Source: Actinomycetota bacterium (lineage in GTDB: Bacteria > Actinomycetota > Acidimicrobiia > Acidimicrobiales > Iamiaceae). From it: a DNA stretch of 64,000 nt. Position 1 is the first letter of the stretch; every line of letters starts with the position of its first letter. The notes beneath the pieces are model-generated. The model did not search any database. It saw nothing but the letters and a program-made list of their open reading frames with translations, and had not been told where the DNA came from. The DNA is taken from assembly GCA_019639075.1 (NCBI GenBank), contig JAHBSO010000005.1, positions 114,811 to 178,810 on the forward strand. The letters run 5' to 3'. The position numbers and the translations under genes are program-made. This document shows, piece by piece, positions 52,241 to 60,544 of this stretch.

Positions 52241-54975
52241 GCTTCCACCGCCGCGTGCACGCGGACCCGAGCCGATCCGAAGGCGATCGTGGCTTCACCC
52301 TCGTCGAGATCGTCGTCGCGCTCGCCATCCTCGCCATCATCCTGACCCCGTTGACGATGGCGTTCATCACCATGCTCCAGCGCCAACGGGACGTGAACGA
52401 CCAGTTGTCGCGCAGCGCCGACGCCCAGCGCATCGGTGCCGCGTGGACGAAGGACGTGCAGAGCGTCGACAAGGACGGGATCAACGTCACCGGCACCTGC
52501 GGGTCGGCGCTCGGGGCCTCGGCCACGGAGACGCAGTTGGTGACCTTCTCGTGGGACACCGACGTCTCGGCTGGGACGTCGAAGAAGTCTGCGTCGTGGG
52601 TCGCGGTGGGCGAGGGCGAGGACCTGAAGCTCGTTCGGCGGTACTGCGAGAACGACGCTCCCGTCCAGGAGACCCGGCTCGCCGACAAGATCGGCATCGA
52701 GGGCGAACCAGTGGTCTCGGTGGTCCACGGCCCTGATCTCTCGCAGCCTCGGAACTTCTGCCCTCTCGTCGGGGGTATCTCGGACCGGTGCACGATCGTC
52801 GTCGAGGGGAGCTTCTCCTATCGACTGACGGTGGCCCGGCGCGTTCCCGATCGATCTGGTGTGGTCACGCCGGACACCGTGCCACCCCCGCCGACGATCA
52901 CCGGTGGAACGGTCGCCCGCAACACCTACATCACCGTCGTATGGACCCCGCCTCCTTCGTGGACGCCGCCGATCGACCTCTTCCGGGCCTACGCCTACAC
53001 GAGTCCCACGGGTTCGCCGGTGGCCTCGGTCGAGGTCGATTCGCTCTCGACCGCGGCCGATCTGCTCGATCTGGACAACGGCACTCCGTACTGGGTGCGG
53101 GTGCAGTCGCACAACTCGGTCGGCTGGGGTGATCTCAGTCCGGCCTACGGACCGTTGACGCCCGCACCGACGGCGCCGGACGCGCCGACGATCACCAACG
53201 TCGCCGTCGGTGACACCGACGCGACGATCTCGTGGACCCCGGCCGCCAACGACGGTGGATCTGCGGTGACCGAGTGGCGGGTGTGGGCTACTGGCGGGAG
53301 CACGACGCTGGGCCCGTTCACGTTCGGCTCGAGCGCCACGAGCGGCCTCGTCACCGGTCTCACCAACGGGACCGAGTACCGGTTCACAGTTGCCGGTGTG
53401 AACTCGATGGGCGAGGGGATCCACGCGGAGCCGTCACTGCCCTACGTTCCGTACGGCATCCCCGGGAAGGCCCTCATCACCGGCGTCAACACGAATGCCG
53501 ATGGCTCGATCGAGATCGCCTGGCAGTCGCCGGAGGACGCGACACCGCCCACGCTCCCGGCGAACTCGTCGGTGGCGAACGGTGGCCGACCGATCCTCGG
53601 CTACCGGGTCCGCATCGCCTCCGGCGGGTCGGGCGGCCCGTGGCCGTCGTCGTCGACGTCTGATCTGCTGCCGGCGAACAGCACCAGCTTCACCACGCCG
53701 ACCCTGACGTTGGGGACGACGTACACGTTCATCGTGGAGACCTGGAACGCTCGCGGACACTCCGACTCCGACGCGTCCGGCCCGGCTCTGTCGGCGACGC
53801 CGCCCAACGTCCCGGGTTCGATCACGGCCACGGCATCCGGTCTCGGAACGATCGTGGTGACCTGGACGGCCCCGAGCGCGAACGGATCACCGATCACCGG
53901 GTACGCGATCCGCGCGACGGGTCCGACCACGCCGACCCCGCAGACCCCCGGGGCCGGCACGCTGACGGCGACGTTCACCGGGTTGTCGTCCGGGCAGACG
54001 TACACCTTCTACGTGCGGGCAATCAACGCCATCGGGAACGGTCCGGAAGGTTCGAGGACCGGTGTGCCGGTCGGTGCTCCGTCGGCCCCGATCAACGTGG
54101 ACTTCAGACGCCAGACCGGCAACAACTACCCGTTCGCATACAGCGCGTCGTGGGGACGGCCACTCAACACGGGTGGGGCATGCATCCGCGAGTACCGCGT
54201 CGAGTACTCGATCGACGGTTCGCACCCTGTGTCGCCGTCGGTCTCGACGACCGGAACACCGAACGCCCTGTGCGGCGGTGAGCCTGCGCTGTCGACGTCC
54301 ATCACTGGCCTCACGGCGGGTGTCTCGACTCGGTACTTCCGGGTCGTTGCGATCAACACGGCCGATCAGGTAGGTGCATCTGCCTGGCAGTCATTCCAGC
54401 CGCGGGCCACATGCACCGTGCCAGCGGTTGAAGACACCTATATCGACGAGTACAACGGACTTTTCGGGATTGGTGGTCGGCGCGGCAATTCGTATGGTGG
54501 CGCGACCACCCTGACCGTCTCAAAAAACGGGTCGCGAGCGCTCTTCCGGTTCGATCCTCGACCCTCCAGCGGCTCCGTTTGCGAGGACATCGGGACTCGG
54601 CTCCCATCCGCAGCAGGAGTCGAGTCTGGAGCCGTTTCCGTCTACTTCATCGAAGATGATTCGATCTTCTCGACACGGACGATCGAGCTCTGGCGGTCGG
54701 GGAAGGCGTGGACCGGTGGCACCAGTTACAACGCATATCAGAGTCTTTCAGGAACCGGTGAGTACAATCAGTCGGATTCCATCCCGATGTCATCGTCGAA
54801 TCGCCGTTACAGCTGGGGTGTGATCCTGGCGGATCTCATGGATCAGATCAACGGAACAGGACGCAACGGCTGGCTGTTGAAGGATGCTGGTAACTACGAT
54901 CCCGGCAATCCGTTCTCGACGTTCCGGTCCACGGAGTCAAGCGATAAGCCGTATCTCGTGATCACCTTCTACTAG
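52234..54975 (+). CDS. Giant modular prepilin: FN3 repeats plus DNRLRE-like domain, candidate pilus-tip adhesin
   Basis: A 913-residue protein. The prepilin site is GDRG before Phe21 (FTLVE, Glu at +5), with an N-terminal helix to about residue 48. A pilin-like region with Cys pairs (about 50-210) follows. Then come about five FN3 domains (roughly 218-309, 310-405, 410-525, 525-610 and 612-725), with tyrosine-corner motifs such as NGTPYWVRVQ and GQTYTFYVRA. A C-terminal beta domain (727-913) begins VEDTYIDEYN, like DNRLRE-type carbohydrate-binding modules. Most pilins have 120-200 residues. The start is GTG 52234. The last 550 bases are visibly less GC-rich. Confidence 0.82.
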   Translation: MLSFHRRVHADPSRSEGDRGFTLVEIVVALAILAIILTPLTMAFITMLQRQRDVNDQLSRSADAQRIGAAWTKDVQSVDKDGINVTGTCGSALGASATETQLVTFSWDTDVSAGTSKKSASWVAVGEGEDLKLVRRYCENDAPVQETRLADKIGIEGEPVVSVVHGPDLSQPRNFCPLVGGISDRCTIVVEGSFSYRLTVARRVPDRSGVVTPDTVPPPPTITGGTVARNTYITVVWTPPPSWTPPIDLFRAYAYTSPTGSPVASVEVDSLSTAADLLDLDNGTPYWVRVQSHNSVGWGDLSPAYGPLTPAPTAPDAPTITNVAVGDTDATISWTPAANDGGSAVTEWRVWATGGSTTLGPFTFGSSATSGLVTGLTNGTEYRFTVAGVNSMGEGIHAEPSLPYVPYGIPGKALITGVNTNADGSIEIAWQSPEDATPPTLPANSSVANGGRPILGYRVRIASGGSGGPWPSSSTSDLLPANSTSFTTPTLTLGTTYTFIVETWNARGHSDSDASGPALSATPPNVPGSITATASGLGTIVVTWTAPSANGSPITGYAIRATGPTTPTPQTPGAGTLTATFTGLSSGQTYTFYVRAINAIGNGPEGSRTGVPVGAPSAPINVDFRRQTGNNYPFAYSASWGRPLNTGGACIREYRVEYSIDGSHPVSPSVSTTGTPNALCGGEPALSTSITGLTAGVSTRYFRVVAINTADQVGASAWQSFQPRATCTVPAVEDTYIDEYNGLFGIGGRRGNSYGGATTLTVSKNGSRALFRFDPRPSSGSVCEDIGTRLPSAAGVESGAVSVYFIEDDSIFSTRTIELWRSGKAWTGGTSYNAYQSLSGTGEYNQSDSIPMSSSNRRYSWGVILADLMDQINGTGRNGWLLKDAGNYDPGNPFSTFRSTESSDKPYLVITFY

Positions 54976-54977
54976 TC

Positions 54978-56039
54978 GTGAAGTTGAGCCGGACCATCAC
55001 CCCATTGATCCTGGGCGCGGTGCTCATGCTGTCAGTCGCGGGCTGCACGGGGGATGACCGATCCGATGCGGACGGCACGACGGCGGCGAAGTCGACTGAG
55101 GCCGAAGGTTGCTCACTCCTGAGCTCCGGTGAGATCGCGAAGGTGCTCGGAAAGTCGTACACGAGCGACCCCGACGCGTCGTCGAAGGCCGGATGCCTGC
55201 TTCGCAGCGAGGACGGGACGGGCTTCGTGTCCTACTCGACGTCTGATGTCGCCGATGAATTTTCCTTCGAGGGGCTCGTCGAGGGTGACGATGCGATCGA
55301 GGTCGACGGCGTGGGAGACCAGGCGCTTCTCTGGTTCGACGGCGATCCGCTCGTCGCGACTCTCGTGACGCGCCGGGGTGGCGCGGCGGTGACGGTCCGC
55401 TTGTCCGGCGTCGGTCCCACATCGGCGTCGGCGACGACCTCCACCCAGGTGGACGGGGCGACAGCGACGACCGGCACCAGCACGACCACGACCGGGGTCG
55501 AGGGCGTGGATGACGCGCTGCGTTCCGAGTTGCGGAAGCGGATCGTGGCGCTCGCGAACGTAGCGGTCGTACGGTTGGACGATCGCCCTTTCAGCGCCGA
55601 AGCAGTGGACACCGCTGCCGCGGCTGCCGCATGTGGAGCTGCCGACACTGACGTCGTGGCCAAGGTCCTCGAAGTCCCAGCCTCAAGCGTGACCATTCGG
55701 ACGCTCGGGGCGTCGTCATGTGAGGTGGGGACGGAGGAGGGCACCAACGCGATCATCGAGCTTGTCTCGGGCGCCGGCACGAAGGCCGATCTGGCGGGGC
55801 TCGGACGGTCATCCGAGGTCGATGGCACGACCTACGCCTGGGAGCCAAAGCCCGTCGAAGGGGTCGGCGATGCTGCGGTGTGGTTGCTCGACCCTGTCAG
55901 TAAGGCCACAGGAGAGCTCTATGCGCTCTGGGGAAATGGCGTGGTGCACATCTCGATGACCGCTCCGACGCCGGACGTGGATCTCCGCGGCTACGCCGTG
56001 GCTCTTGCGCTTGCCGTCGGGCCGGGCCTGACGAACTGA
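54978..56039 (+). CDS. DUF3558-like lipoprotein within the pilus operon
   Basis: A 353-residue lipoprotein. Signal peptide lipobox VAGC has Cys23. It appears to hold two related domains. The first (about 44-145) has GCSLLSSGEIAKVLG and a second Cys in AGCLLRSED. The second (about 190-350) has AAAACGAADTDVVAKVL and ASSCEVG. This pattern is that of DUF3558 proteins of actinobacteria. A Thr/Ser-rich linker joins them. GTG 54978 is 2 bases after the giant prepilin stop. An envelope support role for the pilus is inferred from position. Confidence 0.8.
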   Translation: MKLSRTITPLILGAVLMLSVAGCTGDDRSDADGTTAAKSTEAEGCSLLSSGEIAKVLGKSYTSDPDASSKAGCLLRSEDGTGFVSYSTSDVADEFSFEGLVEGDDAIEVDGVGDQALLWFDGDPLVATLVTRRGGAAVTVRLSGVGPTSASATTSTQVDGATATTGTSTTTTGVEGVDDALRSELRKRIVALANVAVVRLDDRPFSAEAVDTAAAAAACGAADTDVVAKVLEVPASSVTIRTLGASSCEVGTEEGTNAIIELVSGAGTKADLAGLGRSSEVDGTTYAWEPKPVEGVGDAAVWLLDPVSKATGELYALWGNGVVHISMTAPTPDVDLRGYAVALALAVGPGLTN

Positions 56040-56040
56040 C

Positions 56041-56072
56041 GACGTAGCGGGGCTCTGCCCCGCCAACACGTC
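56041..56072 (+). terminator. GC-rich hairpin after the lipoprotein gene
   Basis: GCGGGGC-TCT-GCCCCGC forms a 7-base stem, flanked by GACGT and ACGTC that can pair outside it. It starts directly after the stop codon. There is no T tract, so it is a weak or factor-dependent terminator candidate. Confidence 0.5.
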
Positions 56073-56153
56073 GCTCGCGTGTCGGCGACGAGCTCGACTG
56101 CAAGATGGGCCTTTTGGCCCCTTCCCATGAATGGTCGCACGCCGTAGGTTCAT

Positions 56154-56240
56154 CCAGGGGGGAAGGCCCGATGCCCGGGCCCGATTCGGGAAACTCTTCC
56201 TGCCCCCTGGTCAACAACAACATCTCCCAGGGGGGAAACA
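56154..56240 (+). promoter_or_regulatory. Candidate two-state RNA switch in the pilA leader
   Basis: CCAGGGGGG occurs at 56154-56162 and again at 56227-56235, where it is the ribosome binding site of pilA. The complementary CCCCCTGG lies between them at 56203-56210. It can pair with the first copy (stem about 12 bases including GGAAG/CTTCC, leaving the site free) or with the second (8 bases, hiding the site). The two pairings exclude each other. No known riboswitch core is recognised. Confidence 0.45.
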
Positions 56241-56603
56241 GTGCTCAAGCACCTCAAGTCCCAGGACGACTTCTCCGAGAAGAGCCTCGGCGCCAAGGGC
56301 TTCACGCTCATCGAGCTTCTCGTCGTCATCGTGATCCTCGGCATCCTCGCCGCCGTCGTCGTGTTCGCCGTGTCGGGCATCAACGACCGTGGTCAGGAGA
56401 GCGCCTGCGTCACCGAGGCCCGCACCGTGCGCACCGCGCAGGAGGCCTACTACGCCGAGAACGGCACCTACGCCGTCGCCGGCGCCGGGCTCGTCCCCGG
56501 CTTCCTGTCGAAGACCCCGACGCTGGTCACCGACACCTCGACCGCCGGTGCCATCGCCCTGGCCTGGGCCGGCGACTGCGTCGGCACCGCCAGCACCCCG
56601 TAG
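56241..56603 (+). CDS. pilA: Major-type type IV pilin (PilA-like), 120 aa
   Basis: A 120-residue prepilin. The 20-residue leader ends in AKG; the mature protein starts FTLIELLVVIVILGILAAVV with Glu25 at +5. The soluble domain is small, with one Cys pair (in ESACVTEAR and GDCVG) and an NGTYAVAG loop. Start GTG 56241 is read from a GGGGGG site inside a possible RNA switch. A strong intrinsic terminator follows at 56625. Separate control and position suit a major pilin. Confidence 0.9.
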   Translation: MLKHLKSQDDFSEKSLGAKGFTLIELLVVIVILGILAAVVVFAVSGINDRGQESACVTEARTVRTAQEAYYAENGTYAVAGAGLVPGFLSKTPTLVTDTSTAGAIALAWAGDCVGTASTP

Positions 56604-56624
56604 TCGTTCGGGTTCAGTGCTTCG

Positions 56625-56667
56625 CCGGGGACGGAACGCTGCGGCGTTCCGTCCCCGGTGTGCTTTT
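56625..56667 (+). terminator. Intrinsic terminator after pilA
   Basis: CCGGGGACGGAACG pairs perfectly with CGTTCCGTCCCCGG (14-base stem, 6-base loop), followed by TGTGCTTTTTG. This is the classic stem plus T-tract form. The terminator lies 22 bases after the pilA stop. Confidence 0.92.
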
Positions 56668-56723
56668 TGCTTCATGGGTCGGGGATTCCGACTCGGGTCG
56701 ACGTGGGAGGGCAGAGACCGAAG

Positions 56724-57086
56724 ATGAGCGATCAAGAACATGATCATTGGCGCCGGCCTGATCAGAATGGCTTCACGTTGATCGAGCTCCTGGTGGTGGT
56801 GGCGATCCTCGGCGTGCTCGCCGCGGTGGTCGTCGTGTCGACCGGAGGCATCACCAACCGGGGCCAGGACAGCGCGTGCGAGATCGAGGCCCGGACGGTC
56901 CGAGGCGCTCAGGAGGCGCGGTTCGCGCAGCGTCGGTCGTTCACCGACGACCTCGACGAGTTGCGCACCGACGGGTACTTGTCGAACGTGCCCACCTTGG
57001 TGACTGCCACCGGGTCGGGTGGTAACACGCTCCAGCTGCAGTGGGCAGGGCGGTGCGTGGGTGTCGCGGGCCTGGGCGACCCGTAG
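56724..57086 (+). CDS. Second small type IV pilin, 120 aa
   Basis: A 120-residue prepilin paralogous to the pilin at 56241. The leader is only 16 residues and acidic/His-rich (SDQEHDHWRR), ending NG before FTLIELLVVVAILGVLAAVV, with Glu21 at +5. The shared motif GQDSACEIEARTVR-AQEA and the C-terminal WAGRCVG give the same Cys pair. It is preceded by GGGAGG and lies behind the terminator of the first pilin. It probably receives less transcription and may be a minor pilin. Confidence 0.88.
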   Translation: MSDQEHDHWRRPDQNGFTLIELLVVVAILGVLAAVVVVSTGGITNRGQDSACEIEARTVRGAQEARFAQRRSFTDDLDELRTDGYLSNVPTLVTATGSGGNTLQLQWAGRCVGVAGLGDP

Positions 57087-57213
57087 GGAGCCCCACCGAA
57101 CGCGGCTGGGCGTTCCGGCCCGACGTGGCGTCGCGATGGAACAAGCAGCCCACGAGCAACTACGATCACGCGGTCGCGAGCGGTCTGCGTGACCGAACCG
57201 GGGGGGAGAGCCC

Positions 57214-60200
57214 GTGAAGCAGGGATCGGCACGCCGCAAGGTGTCGCATCGAGGTCATCGTCGACCGATCGTCCAAGCGGGGCAGGAGGGTTCGTCGCTG
57301 ATCATCGCCCTGGCCTGCCTGATGGTCATGGCGGTGATCCTCTCGTCGCTCGTGTCCTATGCCGCGGCGAACCAGAAGTCCACCGTGGCCTATCGCACGC
57401 AGCGCGACGAGCGCTACGCCGGCGATGCGGCGATCAAATCGGCGATCAACTGGGCGCAGACAAACGCGCTCGTCGGCCGGGACCCAGAGTTGAACCTGAA
57501 CGATCCTGCATGCGTCTACGACGTTCCGACCGAGGTGGGGATCGTGACGGCGACCTGTGCAGCCGACGCCGGATCCGGGTCGGGCAAACCCAACGACGCT
57601 GGGCAGGTCCCACCTGAGGCGCTCCTACTCCTGGGCACGCGCAAGACGAGCAGCAACACGACGGGTGCGAATGCCGGCGACGAGCCGGGGCCGTACAACG
57701 TGCCCGACTGTGCGGGGTGGTGGGACACCGTCACCGGCTGGTTCGCGACGGGAACCAACCCCAACTTGACCGGTCCTGGCGAGTGGTCCGCCCTGTTCCA
57801 GAAGCGTCGTGGGCTGGGCTTCGCCGCCGCGACGTGTGACACCGAACGGACTCGGACCAACAGCAACTTCACGATCAACGGTGACGTCGTCTCGGCCGGT
57901 CGCATCCAGGTCCAGAGCAGTGGCATGGTCGTCCAGTCGGCCGGCGGCACCATCTACGCCCGCAGTGGCTGCAACTTCACTCCATGCAGCACGACGATTC
58001 CGACTCGCTCCTATGCAGCAAGCGATCCTCTCGCGTATCTAAACGGGACCTCGCGTGACACCGATCCGGCACGTTCCAACCCGTCCGCGGCCAACGCGAT
58101 CGGCGACATCAGATCGCAGTGGCTCCCAGTCGGGTTCGGTGCCGATGGATCAGTCACAGGCACGTTCCCCGAGCGTACGCGCGCGTATCTTTGGGCCGCA
58201 GACGGCAGCTTGACTCCGGCTAGTGCGTCGGGCGGCTGCACGAGTTCTACCGCCACGGTCATTTTTCTTCCCGGCTGGTACAAGACTGCCGACGTCCTGA
58301 ATAAGTACACCGCCGCACCGAGCTGTAGCGATGTCACGTTCTGGTTCGCTCCGGATCCGGGTGCCGACGGACGCCTGCTCACCGATGATGATCAGACAGG
58401 CGCCTTCTACTTCGATTTCAGCGGCGGTGGTAATGCTCAGGCATGCAGCGGCATGGGGGCGAGCGCTGTCAGGTGGTGCATCGGAAACTCGACGAGCCAG
58501 AACGCTCGCGTGGTGGCAGGCACGCCGGACGGGTGGTCACCGATCGGGTCGGTGGTCGGAGCGCCTTCGGGCTCGACCGACACCCGCACGCGGGTCCGGG
58601 TCGCGATCGGGACGGCGCAGACCATCGACGAGGACCTTTCGCAGTCCTGGAGCTCGTCGGCCAACGCAGGGACCATCGACGGCAACGCCGCGGTCTACAC
58701 GGCAAACGTCTGCATCCCGTTCACCTCGATCTGCTTCTCGTCCGATCGGGCGATCCGCATGCGGGACTTCACCCCCGACGTGACGGCGCCGCCCATCGAC
58801 GAGGTCGCTGCCGGGTCGCTCCCTGCCGCCCCCAACGGTCGGCTCTACCTGCGTGTGGATTACGGTGTCACCAACCCCAACGCCGCGAACGCCGCGCAGG
58901 TCGAGGTGAACGCGGTGTCGCCCGAGTCCGGGCCGGCGTCGTGCGGAACCTACGACCTCTTCACCACGAGGAGCGACGCGGACTACGCCACGGGGCTTCA
59001 CACCTACGAGTTCACCGATGCCCAGGCCCAGCAGCTCGCTGATCGGTGCGGCAAGGTTGACTTGATCAACGGACTCGAGGTCACGCTCAAGGTCACGGGG
59101 AACCCGTTCAACCAGCCGGCCACGCGGATCTACCTCGATGGCGTCAGCTTCCGGTACGACGCCATCCAGGGCGCCAACTTCCCGAACCCGACGGGTGCGG
59201 GGTCCACGGCATCCGAGCAGGCTGCGGCCAAGAGCGACTGCGACCCCCGCAAGCCCGGCGCCCAGTTCGTGTTCGGTGGAGAATCGAACGCGTACATCGG
59301 TGATGGGTCGATAGAGATCTGTGCCGGTCCCTACCCGGACGACCCGGAGAACCACCAGTCGATCGGGGTCTGGGCCGTCCCTGCGGTCGCTTCCGTCAAG
59401 GGTGCCTCAGTGTCCGCGGTTGGTGGCACCTCTGAGTGCTTCCTTGGTCTTTGCACCTGGTGGAGTACTCCGACTGGTCAGGAGAATGCTCTCGCTATCG
59501 ACAACCGGTCGATGACCTTCCACTACGGCACGGACATTTCGGCCTCGGCGATCAACGCATGGGCTGACATACGCATGGGGGGCTACACCCCTCCCGCCGG
59601 TTACAAGGTGACTCGCATTGACGCTCGGGTCTCGTACAACCCGAAGAACCAGGGATGTACCTTCTTGTGGCAGTGCACCACTGGCGCTCCTCCACAGGTC
59701 AAACCGCCCAACTGCCCCGGCACCATCGACCTCCCCCGGAACCCGGACCTGGGCAACCTTCAAGTAGCGAACCTAGCGGCTCTCAACCTCTACACCGAGG
59801 GCGGAGCCAACTGTTTGACCCCTGCTCAACTGGCGTCGGGTGCGACCGTTCGGTACTACGCTCGAGCCAACGGCGGCCTTGGCTCGTCGTACACAGACAC
59901 CCTCGACGGGATCGAGCTGGACGTCACGATCGCGCCGACCGATACGAGCAAGGCGTGGTTGCGGCCGCAGTCGGGCTGCATCACCGCTCATCCCAACTAC
60001 AACGGTGGAACCGGGAACCCCGATTGTGCGGTCATCCGGGCCGACACCAGTGACTTCAGCGACGACTGGACGCCGTTCTGGGCCGACAAGGAAGGCCAGT
60101 CGCGCGGACGACTGAGCGTCAAGGGAACGATCTACGCGCCCACCGCTGCGATCGAGGTCGACGACACCGACGACGCCTACCCGCTCGCGACCCGCGGGGC

Positions 60201-60468
60201 CATCCTCCGTCACCTCCGTGTCAGCGGGTGGGGCTTCCGTCCGAACTACTCGGGCGAAGCCATCAGCAACGAGATCAACAAGGATCCGGACCCTCGAGAA
60301 GCCACGTTCCTCGCGTGCATCCAGTCCGATGCGCGCCGGGCGCTACCGGCGGCGGATCGTAGCTGTGACGCAGGTGAGGGCGACAAGATCCTCACCCGGT
60401 CCCGCGTCAGGTTCGAGGGAACCGGCGCAGACAAGCCGAAGATCGTTTGGTGGTCCGACGACCGGTAG
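57214..60468 (+). CDS. Very large PilX-like exported protein, 1084 aa
   Basis: A 1084-residue protein. Its N-terminus reads QEG before SSLIIALACLMVMAVIL, a PilX_N-type prepilin segment lacking Glu at +5. Residues 27-48 form a membrane helix. The exported part is Ser/Thr/Gly/Asn-rich with many spaced Cys residues, a beta-helix-like stretch (about 210-260, INGDVVSAGRIQVQSSGM) and a second one near 960 (GRLSVKGTIYAPTAAIEV). It resembles integrin-like or adhesin minor pilins. GTG 57214 follows a GGGGGGGAG site. A bidirectional terminator closes the unit. Confidence 0.8.
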   Translation: MKQGSARRKVSHRGHRRPIVQAGQEGSSLIIALACLMVMAVILSSLVSYAAANQKSTVAYRTQRDERYAGDAAIKSAINWAQTNALVGRDPELNLNDPACVYDVPTEVGIVTATCAADAGSGSGKPNDAGQVPPEALLLLGTRKTSSNTTGANAGDEPGPYNVPDCAGWWDTVTGWFATGTNPNLTGPGEWSALFQKRRGLGFAAATCDTERTRTNSNFTINGDVVSAGRIQVQSSGMVVQSAGGTIYARSGCNFTPCSTTIPTRSYAASDPLAYLNGTSRDTDPARSNPSAANAIGDIRSQWLPVGFGADGSVTGTFPERTRAYLWAADGSLTPASASGGCTSSTATVIFLPGWYKTADVLNKYTAAPSCSDVTFWFAPDPGADGRLLTDDDQTGAFYFDFSGGGNAQACSGMGASAVRWCIGNSTSQNARVVAGTPDGWSPIGSVVGAPSGSTDTRTRVRVAIGTAQTIDEDLSQSWSSSANAGTIDGNAAVYTANVCIPFTSICFSSDRAIRMRDFTPDVTAPPIDEVAAGSLPAAPNGRLYLRVDYGVTNPNAANAAQVEVNAVSPESGPASCGTYDLFTTRSDADYATGLHTYEFTDAQAQQLADRCGKVDLINGLEVTLKVTGNPFNQPATRIYLDGVSFRYDAIQGANFPNPTGAGSTASEQAAAKSDCDPRKPGAQFVFGGESNAYIGDGSIEICAGPYPDDPENHQSIGVWAVPAVASVKGASVSAVGGTSECFLGLCTWWSTPTGQENALAIDNRSMTFHYGTDISASAINAWADIRMGGYTPPAGYKVTRIDARVSYNPKNQGCTFLWQCTTGAPPQVKPPNCPGTIDLPRNPDLGNLQVANLAALNLYTEGGANCLTPAQLASGATVRYYARANGGLGSSYTDTLDGIELDVTIAPTDTSKAWLRPQSGCITAHPNYNGGTGNPDCAVIRADTSDFSDDWTPFWADKEGQSRGRLSVKGTIYAPTAAIEVDDTDDAYPLATRGAILRHLRVSGWGFRPNYSGEAISNEINKDPDPREATFLACIQSDARRALPAADRSCDAGEGDKILTRSRVRFEGTGADKPKIVWWSDDR

Positions 60469-60487
60469 GTCGAACGGCGCCCGGCGA

Positions 60488-60530
60488 AACGCGTGATGGC
60501 CCGCCCCCAGGGGGCGGGCCATCACGCGTT
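60488..60530. terminator. Bidirectional hairpin terminator between convergent genes
   Basis: AACGCGTGATGGCCCGCCCC and its complement form a 20-base perfect stem around a 3-base loop, between the PilX-like gene and pilT. No T tract is present, but the stem is extremely stable from both directions. Confidence 0.85.
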
Positions 60531-60544
60531 CGGGTCGTCGGGTC

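Noticed and set aside
56100..56240. A possible c-di-GMP (GEMM) riboswitch before pilA
   Set aside because: The segment GTCGCACGCCGTAGG has slight likeness to the GEMM core, but the GNRA loop and receptor are not found. Only the alternative pairing is reported.
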